This document shows, piece after piece, positions 1-11,400 of a stretch of DNA of 64,000 nt. The position numbers were made by a program, and so were the translations under genes. The DNA lies in NCBI RefSeq assembly GCF_052324685.1, contig NC_135218.1:16908479-16972478 (forward strand), read 5' to 3'. Below the pieces are notes generated by a model. The model ran no database searches, had not been told where the DNA came from, and saw only the letters and a list, made by a program, of their open reading frames with translations. Within the stretch, counting starts at the first letter, position 1. Each line of letters begins with the position of its first letter. The DNA is from Brachyhypopomus gauderio. Lineage: Eukaryota > Chordata > Actinopteri > Gymnotiformes > Hypopomidae.

Positions 1-599
1 GCCAATCAAAAGAACTTGAATGACCAGGCAGACAAATATGTGTGTTCAAATATGTGTATTCAAATATGTGTGTGTTTGTGTGATGAGTTGCTTGCCTGAT
101 ATTTCTTCAAAGTATGTTCCTTTTCCAAAATATTTTAAGCTAAATTGAGCATTATGTAACTGCATTTCCGTAGTACCTGTGATCATCATAGCTATTGTGA
201 GCTTTGTTGGCTTAATATTTTAAGTGACATTAATCAAACTTCTGTGTCTGTTCCATTTTTTGTTTTGAATACTTTTCTTGGTGATTTTACTAAATATAAA
301 CATAACACAAATTTTTGTATAAGAACACAGATTTTTGTTCAGCCATGTTTACATGCGTTTTTATATTTAGAAATGTCAACATCAGTCTCTTGGTATTTGT
401 TTTTGGAAAAGGCCATTAAGAATCCATTTCAATAGAAAACATTTTTGCAGTTTTATTTAGATTTAATTGTTAGTTATATATAACAATGCAGAAAATATTA
501 ATGAAGCTGTAAAATAAAAACATAATGCAATTTGAATGAACATAACAGGAATTAAAGAAAAAAATTCTGTCATAAAAAAATGTTTCTTTCTCAAGAAGC

Positions 600-615
600 G
601 GTTACCTAGGTAACC
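600..615. promoter_or_regulatory. RFX X-box-type palindrome
   Basis: Bases 600-615 form a perfect 16-bp palindrome whose core, GTTACC-TA-GGTAAC, fits the consensus of the RFX transcription-factor X-box (GTTRCC, 0-3 bases, RGYAAC). It lies about 450 bp before the CpG-dense patch that could be a promoter. Binding is inferred only from the sequence match. Palindromes of this length are uncommon by chance, but single matches do occur in any large genome. Confidence 0.45.
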
Positions 616-1059
616 ATTTCAGCTATTACGAGTAATACATGTCAGGTTGGCCGCTTGTGGCCCTGTGGAATTCAGCAGGCGAACACACACATGCATTTTT
701 AATGAGCATGTACAATCTGATGCTGCTTATTTCCTTTGAGAGCACATTTAAACATGCCAGTAAGCAAATAAAACGTCTTTGTTAAAAAATGACACAATGA
801 ACTTTCCTACTGGGGCCCGGAGGATGGAAGCTTTATTACAAAAACTAACGTTTCTAATGTTTCTAATGTTTAATCGCACAACTGTTCAGTTTCTTATAGA
901 TCCCAATAACACAGTCTTTCTTTCACACATTTGAATCATCCTCCCTCTTAAGTGTCATGAATTAACAGAGATGTCCCTATGCAGATCTTTTCAAAAGCAA
1001 ATAAATAAATATAAAAAATGGTGCCATTTCTCTGGAGTGGAGCTGGGAAGTTGTGAATG

Positions 1060-1285
1060 TGTCCTCTCGCCTTTGCAGAAGCAGCTCTTGCGTCATAGAG
1101 TTTCCATAGCACCCTGAGCAGAGCTGGCTGGTCGCTGCACTGAGCTCGCGCTCCGCCGTTCATTCTACTGCAGTCTCCTCTTACGGGACTGGACACGTCA
1201 GGCGGAGATGCAGCGTGTAGCGATCGTTGCGCGGTGTGTTCGTGTGACGCTGCCAGTTTCGTGAATAGAAAAATAAGTGCCGCAT
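1060..1285 (+). promoter_or_regulatory. CpG-dense patch, possible lrrc7 promoter/5' exon
   Basis: CpG dinucleotides are crowded here (roughly twenty in about 225 bp, counted by eye) against a surrounding sequence that is AT-rich and CpG-poor. This is the only such patch before the first lrrc7 coding exon, so it is the best candidate for a transcription start of that gene. I see no convincing TATA box and cannot show a splice donor that leads to 6805. The assignment is an inference from base composition and position. Confidence 0.3.
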
Positions 1286-4164
1286 GTGTGTTGTGTGCGT
1301 GGTTGAAAGACCCGAATTTTCACCGCTTTTGTAGAAGAGTCCTGTCTCGGTTGTGTTGAATTATCTCGAACTCAATTATGCAGGCTATAGGTTTTAATGA
1401 GCAGTTCAGAGGGAGGCCAAAACCTCCAGCGTTTAAGGCCAGATCTCCAGGACAGACCCTAGGCCACAAATATAGCATAAGATAATGTGGGCAGAATATC
1501 ACTCTTATAAAACAGAACATTGCATTGCATAGGTGTGCATTGTACTAACGACCACATATGGCTGTAATTGAAGGGGATGAATACCTACCCAGCATGCCAC
1601 AGTCACACTGCAAAGTGTTTGATAGGGCCTAGCTGGTTTAGTGAAGTAGACTGACTGCTTCTGTTGTCAGGATGTCTACGGCTACTCAGATGCTTGGTTA
1701 TAAATATATGCAGTTCTCACCAAACACTCCAATCTACAATGGAGGATAAATTAATAAAATGAAATCATCGACTAAGTTGTGACATGCGTGTACCTAATTG
1801 GATTGGGAAAACAGATGAAACAGTTAAATAATTACTGCGATTTATTGGTCTAACATAGCAATCAACAAAACGTTTTCTCTTGATGAATAATATACATAAC
1901 AATTAGACGAATATTGGTATCTAGGGCAGTGAGTTAACAACAGAAAGTGTCATGCAACCACTCTCTAGCCTATTATAGAAATGAAAGAGAAGGCCTAATC
2001 AATCAGTCAGGAAACAAGAAAATCAAGAATCAGTCTCGGGCAGTGTAAGCTAAAAATGTGACACTTTAAGAAGCAATCCCAAGGCTCTATTAACACACGA
2101 GACGTGTAGAGACGTGCATCTAATCAGCTACACTTCTGAGATACACAGTATTCTGAGATAATTGGTGATGTGATGTTGCTTGATATTTATCATTATAGGT
2201 TAACAGGATTGCGTAGGGATAAGGGGTTAGAAAGGAATGCTCCATCATCATCTTTCATCTGGGGATATTTAGGTAAGAACGTTGCATGTTTTTGTTGTGT
2301 TAAGGCAGAAAACAAGATTGATGGAAAGTAAAATAAACCTGATCTGCAGCATACAGATAAAAACACTGAACTGCTGTTTAATTCCTGAGGCATCTTATAG
2401 GAAGTGTGTTGTCCTGAAGTTCCAGAACCTTCTCCGAGGCGGAAGGCAGGATGCTAGCTGGTGCTCTTGGGCCTCCAGTAACCTTGTGCCCTTTAGCCTC
2501 ACACACTTTTCGAATCATCGTTTTGGTTAGTTTGTTTCTGTTTGAATAGGGAATTGTTGTCGTGTCTTGTTGCAATGCTGTAGTTGATCAGCGAGATGTT
2601 TCAGTGCTATTTTAAGATCAATTTTGAACAATTAGTTAATTATATTAGAATCCTCTGTTGTTCAGTTTAATTGTTGAAGAGTTATTTTGAAATAGGAGGA
2701 TACATTATTGATTCAAGGAAAGGCTAAAATAAGAGTTGCCAGCTTCAATACTACGAATTAACAAGACTCACTATCTAATAGAGAGTAAGAGACTACACTG
2801 TAAAACATAATAAAACCTTATACTTTGAGCTTGATTCTTGCAGGGTCAAGATTTGATTTCTAGTTATATATGTATCAATCAATTTTTTTTTCAAACGTTT
2901 TTAAAGTGGTTTATACCAGGTATTGTTATTAGTAGTAGTATACATATGCTATATGTATTTGCTCTTTTTTTGTAATGGGTTAATGATTCCTGAGTTGTAT
3001 GATATATGGTACCTGTGTTTGAATGAACACTCTTGTCCTGGCTCTGGGACCCCTGCAGTGTTCTTCAGTGTCACTCCCTGGAGTTATATCAGTACATCTA
3101 GCAACAGAACACTGAAGAGGAACAGATAAATCCATTTTTCTCATCTTATCTTAGTTCTTTTTGTTTGCTTTCATGATAGGATGACTTTGTCTGATCATGG
3201 GTGATCTTGCATGTGTCTTTAAATATGTAATAAAATGATGCTTGGTGTGCAGAATGAAACCTGATTTATTTAAAAGTGGTTTTGCATTTTTATGTCTTTC
3301 CTGCCTGACATGTTGTGTCTATTTAGTTTGGTTGCTGACACATTTCTGAGTGTAAGGATGTCTGCGTACAGACTCTGAAGAAGATGAAGGCTACAGACGT
3401 ATGCAGGGGGTTTATTCAGTGACCCTGTAAAGTAAGGCGATATCTTCCAGAAGGCAGTGTGGCGTTGCACATCCTGACCAGCAGAGACATTTCCATATGA
3501 GTCATTCTTACCTTGCAGAAAAACACTTTATGGACTTTTCTGATGGTTCTCTAAATCAGACATTGTGTAGGAAGGTATAACACAGATCAAAGTTGAAATA
3601 ACTGTTGCTAAAGTATCCCATAGCATATTCACATCAAATAGCAGTTTTTTTTTGCTAATTATGTCTTAGTGTGACGTACCAGATCAGTTTAAAATGTTAA
3701 AAAGTAATGAACTTCACATTCCATTTGTTCTTTTGACTTTTAGTGACGTCTTGTATAGTTTAATATGTCCAGATATAGTTTGGCAGTGCTTGTCACTTTC
3801 ATCTGAAATCTCAGATGAGTTGTGTGTTGCTCTTCTGTTATCCGGCCACGGTGCTAATTGTGCTTTCTTTTGTTCAAAGGGCTTTGTTTGAGTTGAAGTA
3901 GAAGGAGAAGCTTTGATTATTGTAGTCTCACATTTGCATTTGCAAAAGGCAAAAGCAGTCTGTATCAGCAAGAACTCACTTTGCAGTCATGCAGCTATTC
4001 CCCGACTCCTTCTGCAGTGCGGTCTGTTGCAGCTACCCTCCTTCCCTGGAAATCAGCACAGTGCTCCCCTTGATTCTCGCTCATGCTTGTCAGTACAGCA
4101 TATTCATATATGTATATACATATTCACGTAAATAATATATTCATATATGAACATATATGTGCTT

Positions 4165-4530
4165 TTAGCCACTATGGCCCAAAGCTCTGGAATTCTCTTC
4201 CTGAAGAGCTCAGAGGCATTTCATCCTTGCATAGTTTTAAGAGCAGTCTCAAAACATTCCTGTTTAGATCCGCTTTTAGTTAAGAAACTCTGTCTTAATA
4301 GTTTTATCTTATTTACTTTACTTTTTATTATCTTACTTCACTTTTTACTTTTTATGTTATCTTAATATTTTTATCTTTAATTTCTTTTAACATTTTCTTT
4401 TTGTCTTTTTGTCTTTGTCTTATCTCCTTTTAATGTTTCTTTTATTTATACTGTAAAGCACTTTGAGTTACATGTATGTATGAAAGGTGCTATACAAATA
4501 AAGATTATTATTATTATTATTATTATTATT
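4165..4530 (+). mobile_element. 5'-truncated LINE 3' end (L2-like)
   Basis: From about 4170 the plus strand encodes YGPKLWNSLPEELRG followed by SFKSSLKTFLF, the typical C-terminal end of fish non-LTR reverse-transcriptase ORFs (motif xPxLWNSLPxxLR...FKxxLKTxLF), and stops at about 4281. A T-rich 3' untranslated part follows, with the common fish tail TGTAAAGCACTTTGAG and GGTGCTATACAAATAAA, and it ends in an (ATT)n tract at about 4505-4530. Reverse transcriptase, endonuclease and 5' end are missing, so this is a dead 5'-truncated copy. The L2-like clade name is tentative. Confidence 0.75.
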
Positions 4531-5506
4531 AACATTCATCCGTGCTGTAGATTGAATTAAATAGTAGTCGGCGCTGTATCAATTTATCATAGCCCTTTGT
4601 TTGGCTTCTAGGACCTTCTTGGTCATCACGTATGCCCACTGCCCAGATGACCATCCATGATTGATTACGTTGGTGTGGTTGGGAGCTGTAGCTCCTCTCA
4701 TCTGAGGTGGGATTTCTGTGAACCAACATGTCCCTGAAGACACAGCGATTGAGTGTCTCGACTGGCAGAGAAATTTACAATCTGAGTCAATGGACATTAG
4801 AATTGTCTTATGAGCCATCAGAGAACAACCTTTCAGATAAATTTCCAAGGTTTATGAATTCCTTCTCTTTATTATAGACTCTTAAGATAAAATGATGTAT
4901 TGCCTTTTGTTGAACTGTAGGGAAGGTGAATATTTATATAACATGGCTTTTTTATTCACTTGATTGGAATTACAATGCTGTCTCCTGAAGCATAATTGAT
5001 TATCATTGTAAAAATTGGAGTAATCAAGATTTCTGTTTTTTAGTCGTTTATTTAATTTTTTTTTAAGTGACTACAGAGCCCTGGCAGTTTGAGTTGCCGT
5101 TTTGTGGTGGGAACTTGACACTGCAAGTCTAGTCTGTTAATTGTGTTTAACTTTGTCACAGATGGTTATGAAAGCTACCATTTGTTCAGCTTGACTGGCT
5201 TTTGCTGACCCTCATGTCTTATGGAGTGCGATGTGGGACATTCAGAAAGCTTTTGTGCCCCTACAATTCCGTTATTAAGAAGTGTTCACAAAATAATACA
5301 AGGGAACATGCATAGAACATATTCCAGTACAGTCTGTGTGTGTAGTCTCATTCACATACTGGTTATCCATTTGAAACATTCAGACTCAGTGTTATGTGTT
5401 CTGAAAGCTGCGGTATTGCCATGTTTCCCCATTATGTTTCTTTTCCTTTGTTTTTTCTTTTTTTTTTCTTTTTTTTCTCAGGTCATCATGAAGAAAGACA
5501 ACATTA
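4531..5506. other. Non-coding stretch with one unassigned minus-strand ORF
   Basis: No gene is recognised. A minus-strand frame of 89 codons runs from 4848 to 4579. Inside it, a pyrimidine-rich tract ending in CTCTGCCAG (around 4770 on the minus strand) looks like a splice acceptor, and the frame after it (for example GTCWFTEIPPQMRG and NHGWSSGQWAYVMTKK) stays open to a stop at 4579. I do not recognise the peptide. It may be chance, a stray exon or an old transposon fragment. The rest is AT-rich with a T-tract near 5430-5480. Confidence 0.3.
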
Positions 5507-6208
5507 TGTAACGTTTCGGGACAGCAGGGGTGGCGCAATCGCAGAGATTAGAATATTTATTTTAATACCAGTAAACAAACACGACAATACCACATAAAAA
5601 GGCAGAACGGGACTAAGTCAAATACTAAAGGGGAGATACAGATAACGGGGCAAACAAGACAACCAAGAAACGAGAATACACATACGAACATACTAATCCA
5701 AAGGACCTTACGAACATCACGTGAAGATAAATAACATGAAAGGAGCAACGACTAAAGGTGCTAGCTGGACAAACATAAAACCATGAACGACTAACGAAAT
5801 GGGCAACCAAGAATAAACAACTAATGACTATAGACGACAGGGGAATCTAACATACATACACAAACCTGTGCTAAACAGAGAACAACCTGTAGCAACCACG
5901 AAGACTAGAAACGTAACTTAGAACAAGGACAGACATGAGGGAACTAGTAACAACAGGCGAACACTGAAACAAGGAGAACTTGCATACAAACAGATGCAGG
6001 GAGATACTGAACAAAATCTAAACAGACATAGAACAAGAACAAAATGCAGTAAGGAAAGATGGGGCGAACGAGGCAGAGCAGGACAAAGCAAGGCAGGACT
6101 CAGACAAACAATGACCGACACGGGAGTGAAACACCACGGGGATTATATACACTGAAACAGGGGAGGTAACGAGACTCAGGTGCGGGCACTAAAGACAGGG
6201 GCGTGACA
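5507..6208 (-). mobile_element. Solo-LTR-like repeat
   Basis: Read on the minus strand, this roughly 700-bp block begins TGTCACGCCCCTG and ends CGTTACA, the TG...CA boundaries of an LTR. It contains a TATA-like TATATAATC (plus coordinates about 6139-6150) and, near its far end, AATAAATATTC, which could serve as a polyadenylation signal. No internal retroelement coding sequence flanks it, which suggests a solo LTR. A second, gypsy-like LTR pair with a similar TGTCA start and CGTTACA end lies at 11229-12570. I do not find matching short target duplications exactly at these ends, but a 10-bp direct repeat ATTATGTAAC occurs at 5503-5512 and 6267-6276. Confidence 0.5.
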
Positions 6209-6337
6209 GACAGAGGGAGAAATTGGGCAGGACCAGGGAGGAGGGAGGGGCTGGACGTTAATTATAATTATGTAACTGCGTTTGCGAGAATGTTAATGAC
6301 ATGTTAATGTTAATGAATGTTAATGAAAGATTGGTAG

Positions 6338-6459
<122 letters not shown>

Positions 6460-6524
6460 TATATATATTAGTAGTAGTAACAATAAGTGTATGTATGAGC
6501 TTAGTCTGATGGCCATGCATTTGA

Positions 6525-6527
<3 letters not shown>

Positions 6528-6562
<35 letters not shown>

Positions 6563-6722
6563 ATAGCAATAGCAGTATATGCATGTATGAAGCTAGACTG
6601 GTTGCTGTGGTTGTGTGTTTTTATGTATACATGGGTTAAAATGTCAGCAGTGTGTATAAGCAGGAGGCTAGCCTGGTGGCCGAGTTCTTGTGTGTGTGTG
6701 TGTGTGTGTGTATGTGTGTGTG
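6528..6722. repeat. Two further (TG)n tracts
   Basis: TG runs at about 6528-6560 and 6689-6722 (the second interrupted by one TA), separated by ordinary sequence. With the compound tract at 6341-6456 they make a 400-bp TG-rich stretch ending about 80 bp before the acceptor of the first lrrc7 coding exon at 6803-6804. Confidence 0.95.
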
Positions 6723-6818
6723 AGATGGGGGGGGAGTATATGAGAGGCTAGACTGATGGCGGTGTGTGTATGTTGCTAAGCTGTCCCATGACTCTGGCCT
6801 ACAGTGCAGTGTCTGGAG

Positions 6819-8418
6819 ATGACGACCAAGAGGAAGCTGATTGGCCGCCTGGTGCCTTGCCGATGCTTCCGTGGGGAAGAGGAGGTCATCTCGGTGCTGG
6901 ATTACTCGCACTGTAGCCTGCAGCAGGTCCCCAAGGAGATCTTCAGCTTTGAACGCACCCTAGAGGAGCTCTACCTGGATGCCAACCAGATTGAGGAACT
7001 GCCTAAGGTACAAGGCATTTCTTCGTTTAAGATTCTTCATGCATTCGGGGAACTGCTCTTCAGTTCAAACTCAAACATTCTGTACATTTTGGAGAACAAT
7101 AGGCATTTGGGGGGTACATGATAGTGGAACCTTTATAGAACCTCTATCACCCATGCGTGCTACAGAGCAGACATGCATGATTCTGGGCTAGAGAGTCTTG
7201 TTCTGTTTTTTTGCCACAGCAATTATGGTAATGTTGTCATATCATAAATGCAATCTCCATGTTTTTGCAGCAACAGCTGTGTCAGTGTAGCTTGGTCCAT
7301 CCATCCCATGCAACCTCAGAACAGTCCCTGCCCTGGGTGTATTTATCCTCATTCAGCCTATTACATGATGACGTTATTTATGCTCAGAAAATTGCAACAG
7401 TGACCTATTCATCTCTAGTGGCTGACATTAGTCATTTACTAAATTGTAACTTCTAGCATTGCAGTGAGCCCACTAATAAAAAGGCTTTTTGGGGCTGTAT
7501 GGGAGAATTGCGGACATTTCCTTTAGGTGCATATCTTTAGCTCATAGCCATGAACAAGTAAAATATAAGTTACACTGTGCACTAAGGTTGTTAGCATTGG
7601 ATGTATCGTACATCAGCACCCTGGACAGCTCCCAATGGATACATTTTAAGCAAAGTACTGAAACATTATAATTCGCTGTTACATTTAAATTGTACATGTT
7701 TATCTGTTTATCTTAAGTACAGAGTTATTTTTTTTACCTAATAAATTCACTAAATTCATAGTGCATTTATCATGTCTGCTAAATGCTAAAAATTTAATTT
7801 AAAAAATAAATGTAAACGAAACCTTGGAAAATACTCCAAGGTTGGAAAACTTGGAAAACAAGACTTTGAAAAGAAAAAGGGTTTCTGGGGGTTTTATGTC
7901 CGTATGGATCATTGTGAGTTACATAAGAGTCATTCACGGTGGGCGCAAGGGCTCCTGGTGTATGATCTTTAGAGGCTATTGAATTGAGTTTTTTAGATAC
8001 TTTTTTCTTCTTCTGCCCATTAAACCTAACCTTCGCCAATTTTCCTCGGCTCTTAGACCATTATTTGAGCCTAATAATGGATAGTTGTGTTGGTCCTTTC
8101 TCTTTAAATTTTGAGGTCTTCTAAATACCAGTTTAAGATAATGTTTATTTGTGATGGGAGAGTCATAACAGTGATATGATTTTTTTCTTTTTTTACTGTG
8201 GTATGCCAGGATAGCTGTTCTGTGCATCTGCTTGTGTCCAAGTGATAAAGTTGTAATACCCATACTGATGATGTTTAGATCATTAGATGTTATTCGATAC
8301 TTATGTACTGTTATCCTACAATTTCAATACATTCATGGTTTAAGGTGGATATATTTTAAATGATCAGCACACCTAACATACACCTCTATGCTGTATTGAT
8401 CAGTACACTTCTTTTTCT

Positions 8419-8458
<40 letters not shown>

Positions 8459-11400
8459 ATCTATGTCTATATATCTGAATGTCTGTTTCAGCAACTTTTC
8501 AACTGTCAGGCCCTCCGGAAGCTGAGCATTCCTGATAATGACCTCTCCAACTTGCCAACCACTATCGCTAGCCTTGTAAATCTGAAGGAGTTAGATATAA
8601 GTAAAAATGGTACGTTTTGCACTTTGTGGTCTACAGGTTCTTCTGTTGATAATGCAAGTTGCTCAGTAGTAAACTTAAATGCATTGTCTTAGGGCAAAAA
8701 TGTATTTCTAGTTTAGAATCGTTAACACATCTTATGCCAGTGCCGTATAAATGGTATTTTGATTATTTGTACTGTAGGATGCAAGCTGATTTATAAATTC
8801 TTTCCTCATTCCTTCAGGCATTCAAGAGTTTCCTGACAATATCAAGTGCTGTAAATGTTTATCAGTTGTAGAGGCCAGTGTAAATCCTATAACCAAGTAA
8901 GTACATGAACCACAGCTAATATACAGGACAGATTTCTGATTTTGTACACCTTGTCTGATCCTGCTATTTCATGAATGCACAACACAAGCCATTGCAGAAG
9001 GGTTTAAAATATTTGCCTTTTTGCTTGCCTTTTTTTTTTACAGCTAAAATCATCTGACTTCAAAATGCTTATCACAACAGAAATGCACTTAAACCTTGAC
9101 TTACACTAACTTAATTTTCAGCAGGAGATTAAAAGCAGAATGCATTCATGATGCATGGCACTCTCTCTCTCTCCGTTCCTGTACCGTCAGACTGTAATCT
9201 TTCGAGGAGCCATCTTGGCTCTGCGACTAGCACAGGGCAGCAGGTGGGGGGAGGGTAATAGGGTTAGAGCACGGTCCCCCAACCTCTCTGTGACTCTAAG
9301 GTACTTAATGCTTATTGAGTGATCTAGCCCTGGACTTTAGGAAGCAATGACCTCCTATTCTTTCATTCAGACTCCCAGAAGGGTTCACCCAGCTTCTCAA
9401 CCTAACCCAGCTCTTCTTAAACGATGCCTTCCTCGAGTACCTGCCCGCCAACTTTGGGAGGTAAGGGCTGAATCCAAAGATTTCTGCACTGTTAAAAAAA
9501 TATTGCTGTCTTTACTTAAAAAATTTTTTTTTGTAACCTGACTGCCTTAAAATGTTGTGTTCATTGAACCTCGAATTATGAGTTTAGTTCACTTACTGTT
9601 TGAAGTTCAGTGAACTTAAACTTTTTTGTCAAGTTGCATCCTATTTTTACAACAGTGCTGTTTAACAAGCTTCCTTTCACTTTTACACTGAGTGTGAGCA
9701 CACTGAGTTTTTTAGATGTGAGCTGTCTGTTCTTTATGTATTGAGCACAATAACAGAGACAAATGCTGACTTCTAGAGCTTCTTGCTCTGATGCACAGAG
9801 ACAGGGCATCTCATCTTTGGTAATGAAATGCTAGTTCACTCTAGAGAGAAGGGGAGTAAAACCTGTTATTTTAGTAAATTCAAAAGCTGTTCAAAAACTG
9901 TTAGGATCTTAGCTTTAGGTTTTATCATACCTGAAAGCTGTCTGGATTATGGCTATGAAAGAAAGTCTCTCTGGATTATGGCTGTGGTGAATTGATTATG
10001 ACACACTGCCTTTCAGATTGTCCAAATTACGCATCTTGGAACTTCGAGAGAACCATCTGAAAACCATGCCAAAGTGAGTGACCTGAGTGTGGGCTCCTGA
10101 GATGGGTGTGATGAGTGTTTTATGAGTTAGTATGCAAATACGCCTTTTTGCTCTGCTAACATTACAATAGTTACATAAACTGTATGAGAGTATTAAAGAT
10201 TTGGTCCCATTCCTTTGTGCCTATGGTCATAGGAGGGTCTGATTGAATGGAATTATAATATTGCCTTTGAAGCAGTGACAGATCTGGGTAATGGTTTGAA
10301 GCGGTAACAAATATGAGTAATGGTACATTGTCGAATTAAGTTTTTTAGAGGCATCAGGCAGGTAGAGGCAGGACGTAGAGGCATGAGACAGAGGTACTGT
10401 TAACTGTAATGTGGTTCAAACAGTTTTACATTTACATAACTGGTCCATGACATTTCACTCACTTTAGTCAGCCATCCAGTCTTCACAGTCCTGCTCAGCC
10501 ATTGCACTTGTGTTACAGATGATCAGCTTCTAAAGCAACAGTGAGATGAGCGTGTACTGATTTATTACACGAGGATGTATAGCACAGGACCAATCATCCA
10601 GCAATGAGGAGCACACATAAACCTGACCTTTCTGATTATCCCACACCACGCTCCCCCTACTTGCTTTTTAATGGAGGGGGAGACATCAGTGTGCTTTATC
10701 TGTCAGTACAAGGAACAATTGAGGCCAAAATGAAAGAAAGGAATGTTTGCCCTTTAAAGCCCCATGCAGTGCAGACTGTCTATATCTGCCCTCACCTCAC
10801 AAGCATCTAATTTCGACCAAATGCTTTTTTTCCCCCGGAGTTATGACACAAAGGTTCATAGGGTTCATTCTGCCTTTTATCGATGAAAATGAGAGTACAG
10901 GTGTGCAGAATTAGTCAAAAGCACCAGATGCTATAATGTGTTCCATATTATGGTTCATTACAGCGGGAAAACACATTGCACACAGTGGATTATACATGCT
11001 ACCTGTTTCAAATGGCCTGGATAACAACTCTTTTTATAGTACAACTCTTTGCTATAAAAAGTTTTAAACACACAAATTAAATTCAAATTTCTGCTTGAAA
11101 TGGTATGTTGATGTAATGATAAATAAAACATAAAATTCAACATTTTACAGTGCCAGATTGTGTAATCAAGGTCACTGATGGATAAGGTATGAGAACCCTT
11201 ACATTCAGTAACCAGTGCTGCTTCCTGTTGTCATGGACTGCCCCAACTCCTCCCATGGGCTCATTGATGTTCATGAATACGTTCATGTGTCTCTACATGA
11301 AAGTGTTTTCGTCTGTGTTATTTGTATCACCTGTTTCTTGTCTCATTATTGTTCTATGTTAAATTCGTGGATTTAAGTGTGCGTGTAGTCTACGTTCTTT

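Larger units (their letters stand above)
1..4160. other. Non-coding upstream region, no gene recognised
   Basis: I see no exon with recognisable protein content here. The open frames are short (60-90 codons), AT-rich and without family resemblance. Because the first recognised lrrc7 coding exon begins with an untranslated stretch behind a splice acceptor at 6803-6804, part of this DNA is probably the 5' untranslated exon(s) and first intron of lrrc7, but I cannot place a 5' exon. The two items that stand out, a 16-bp palindrome at 600-615 and a CpG-dense patch at about 1060-1280, are listed separately. Confidence 0.5.
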
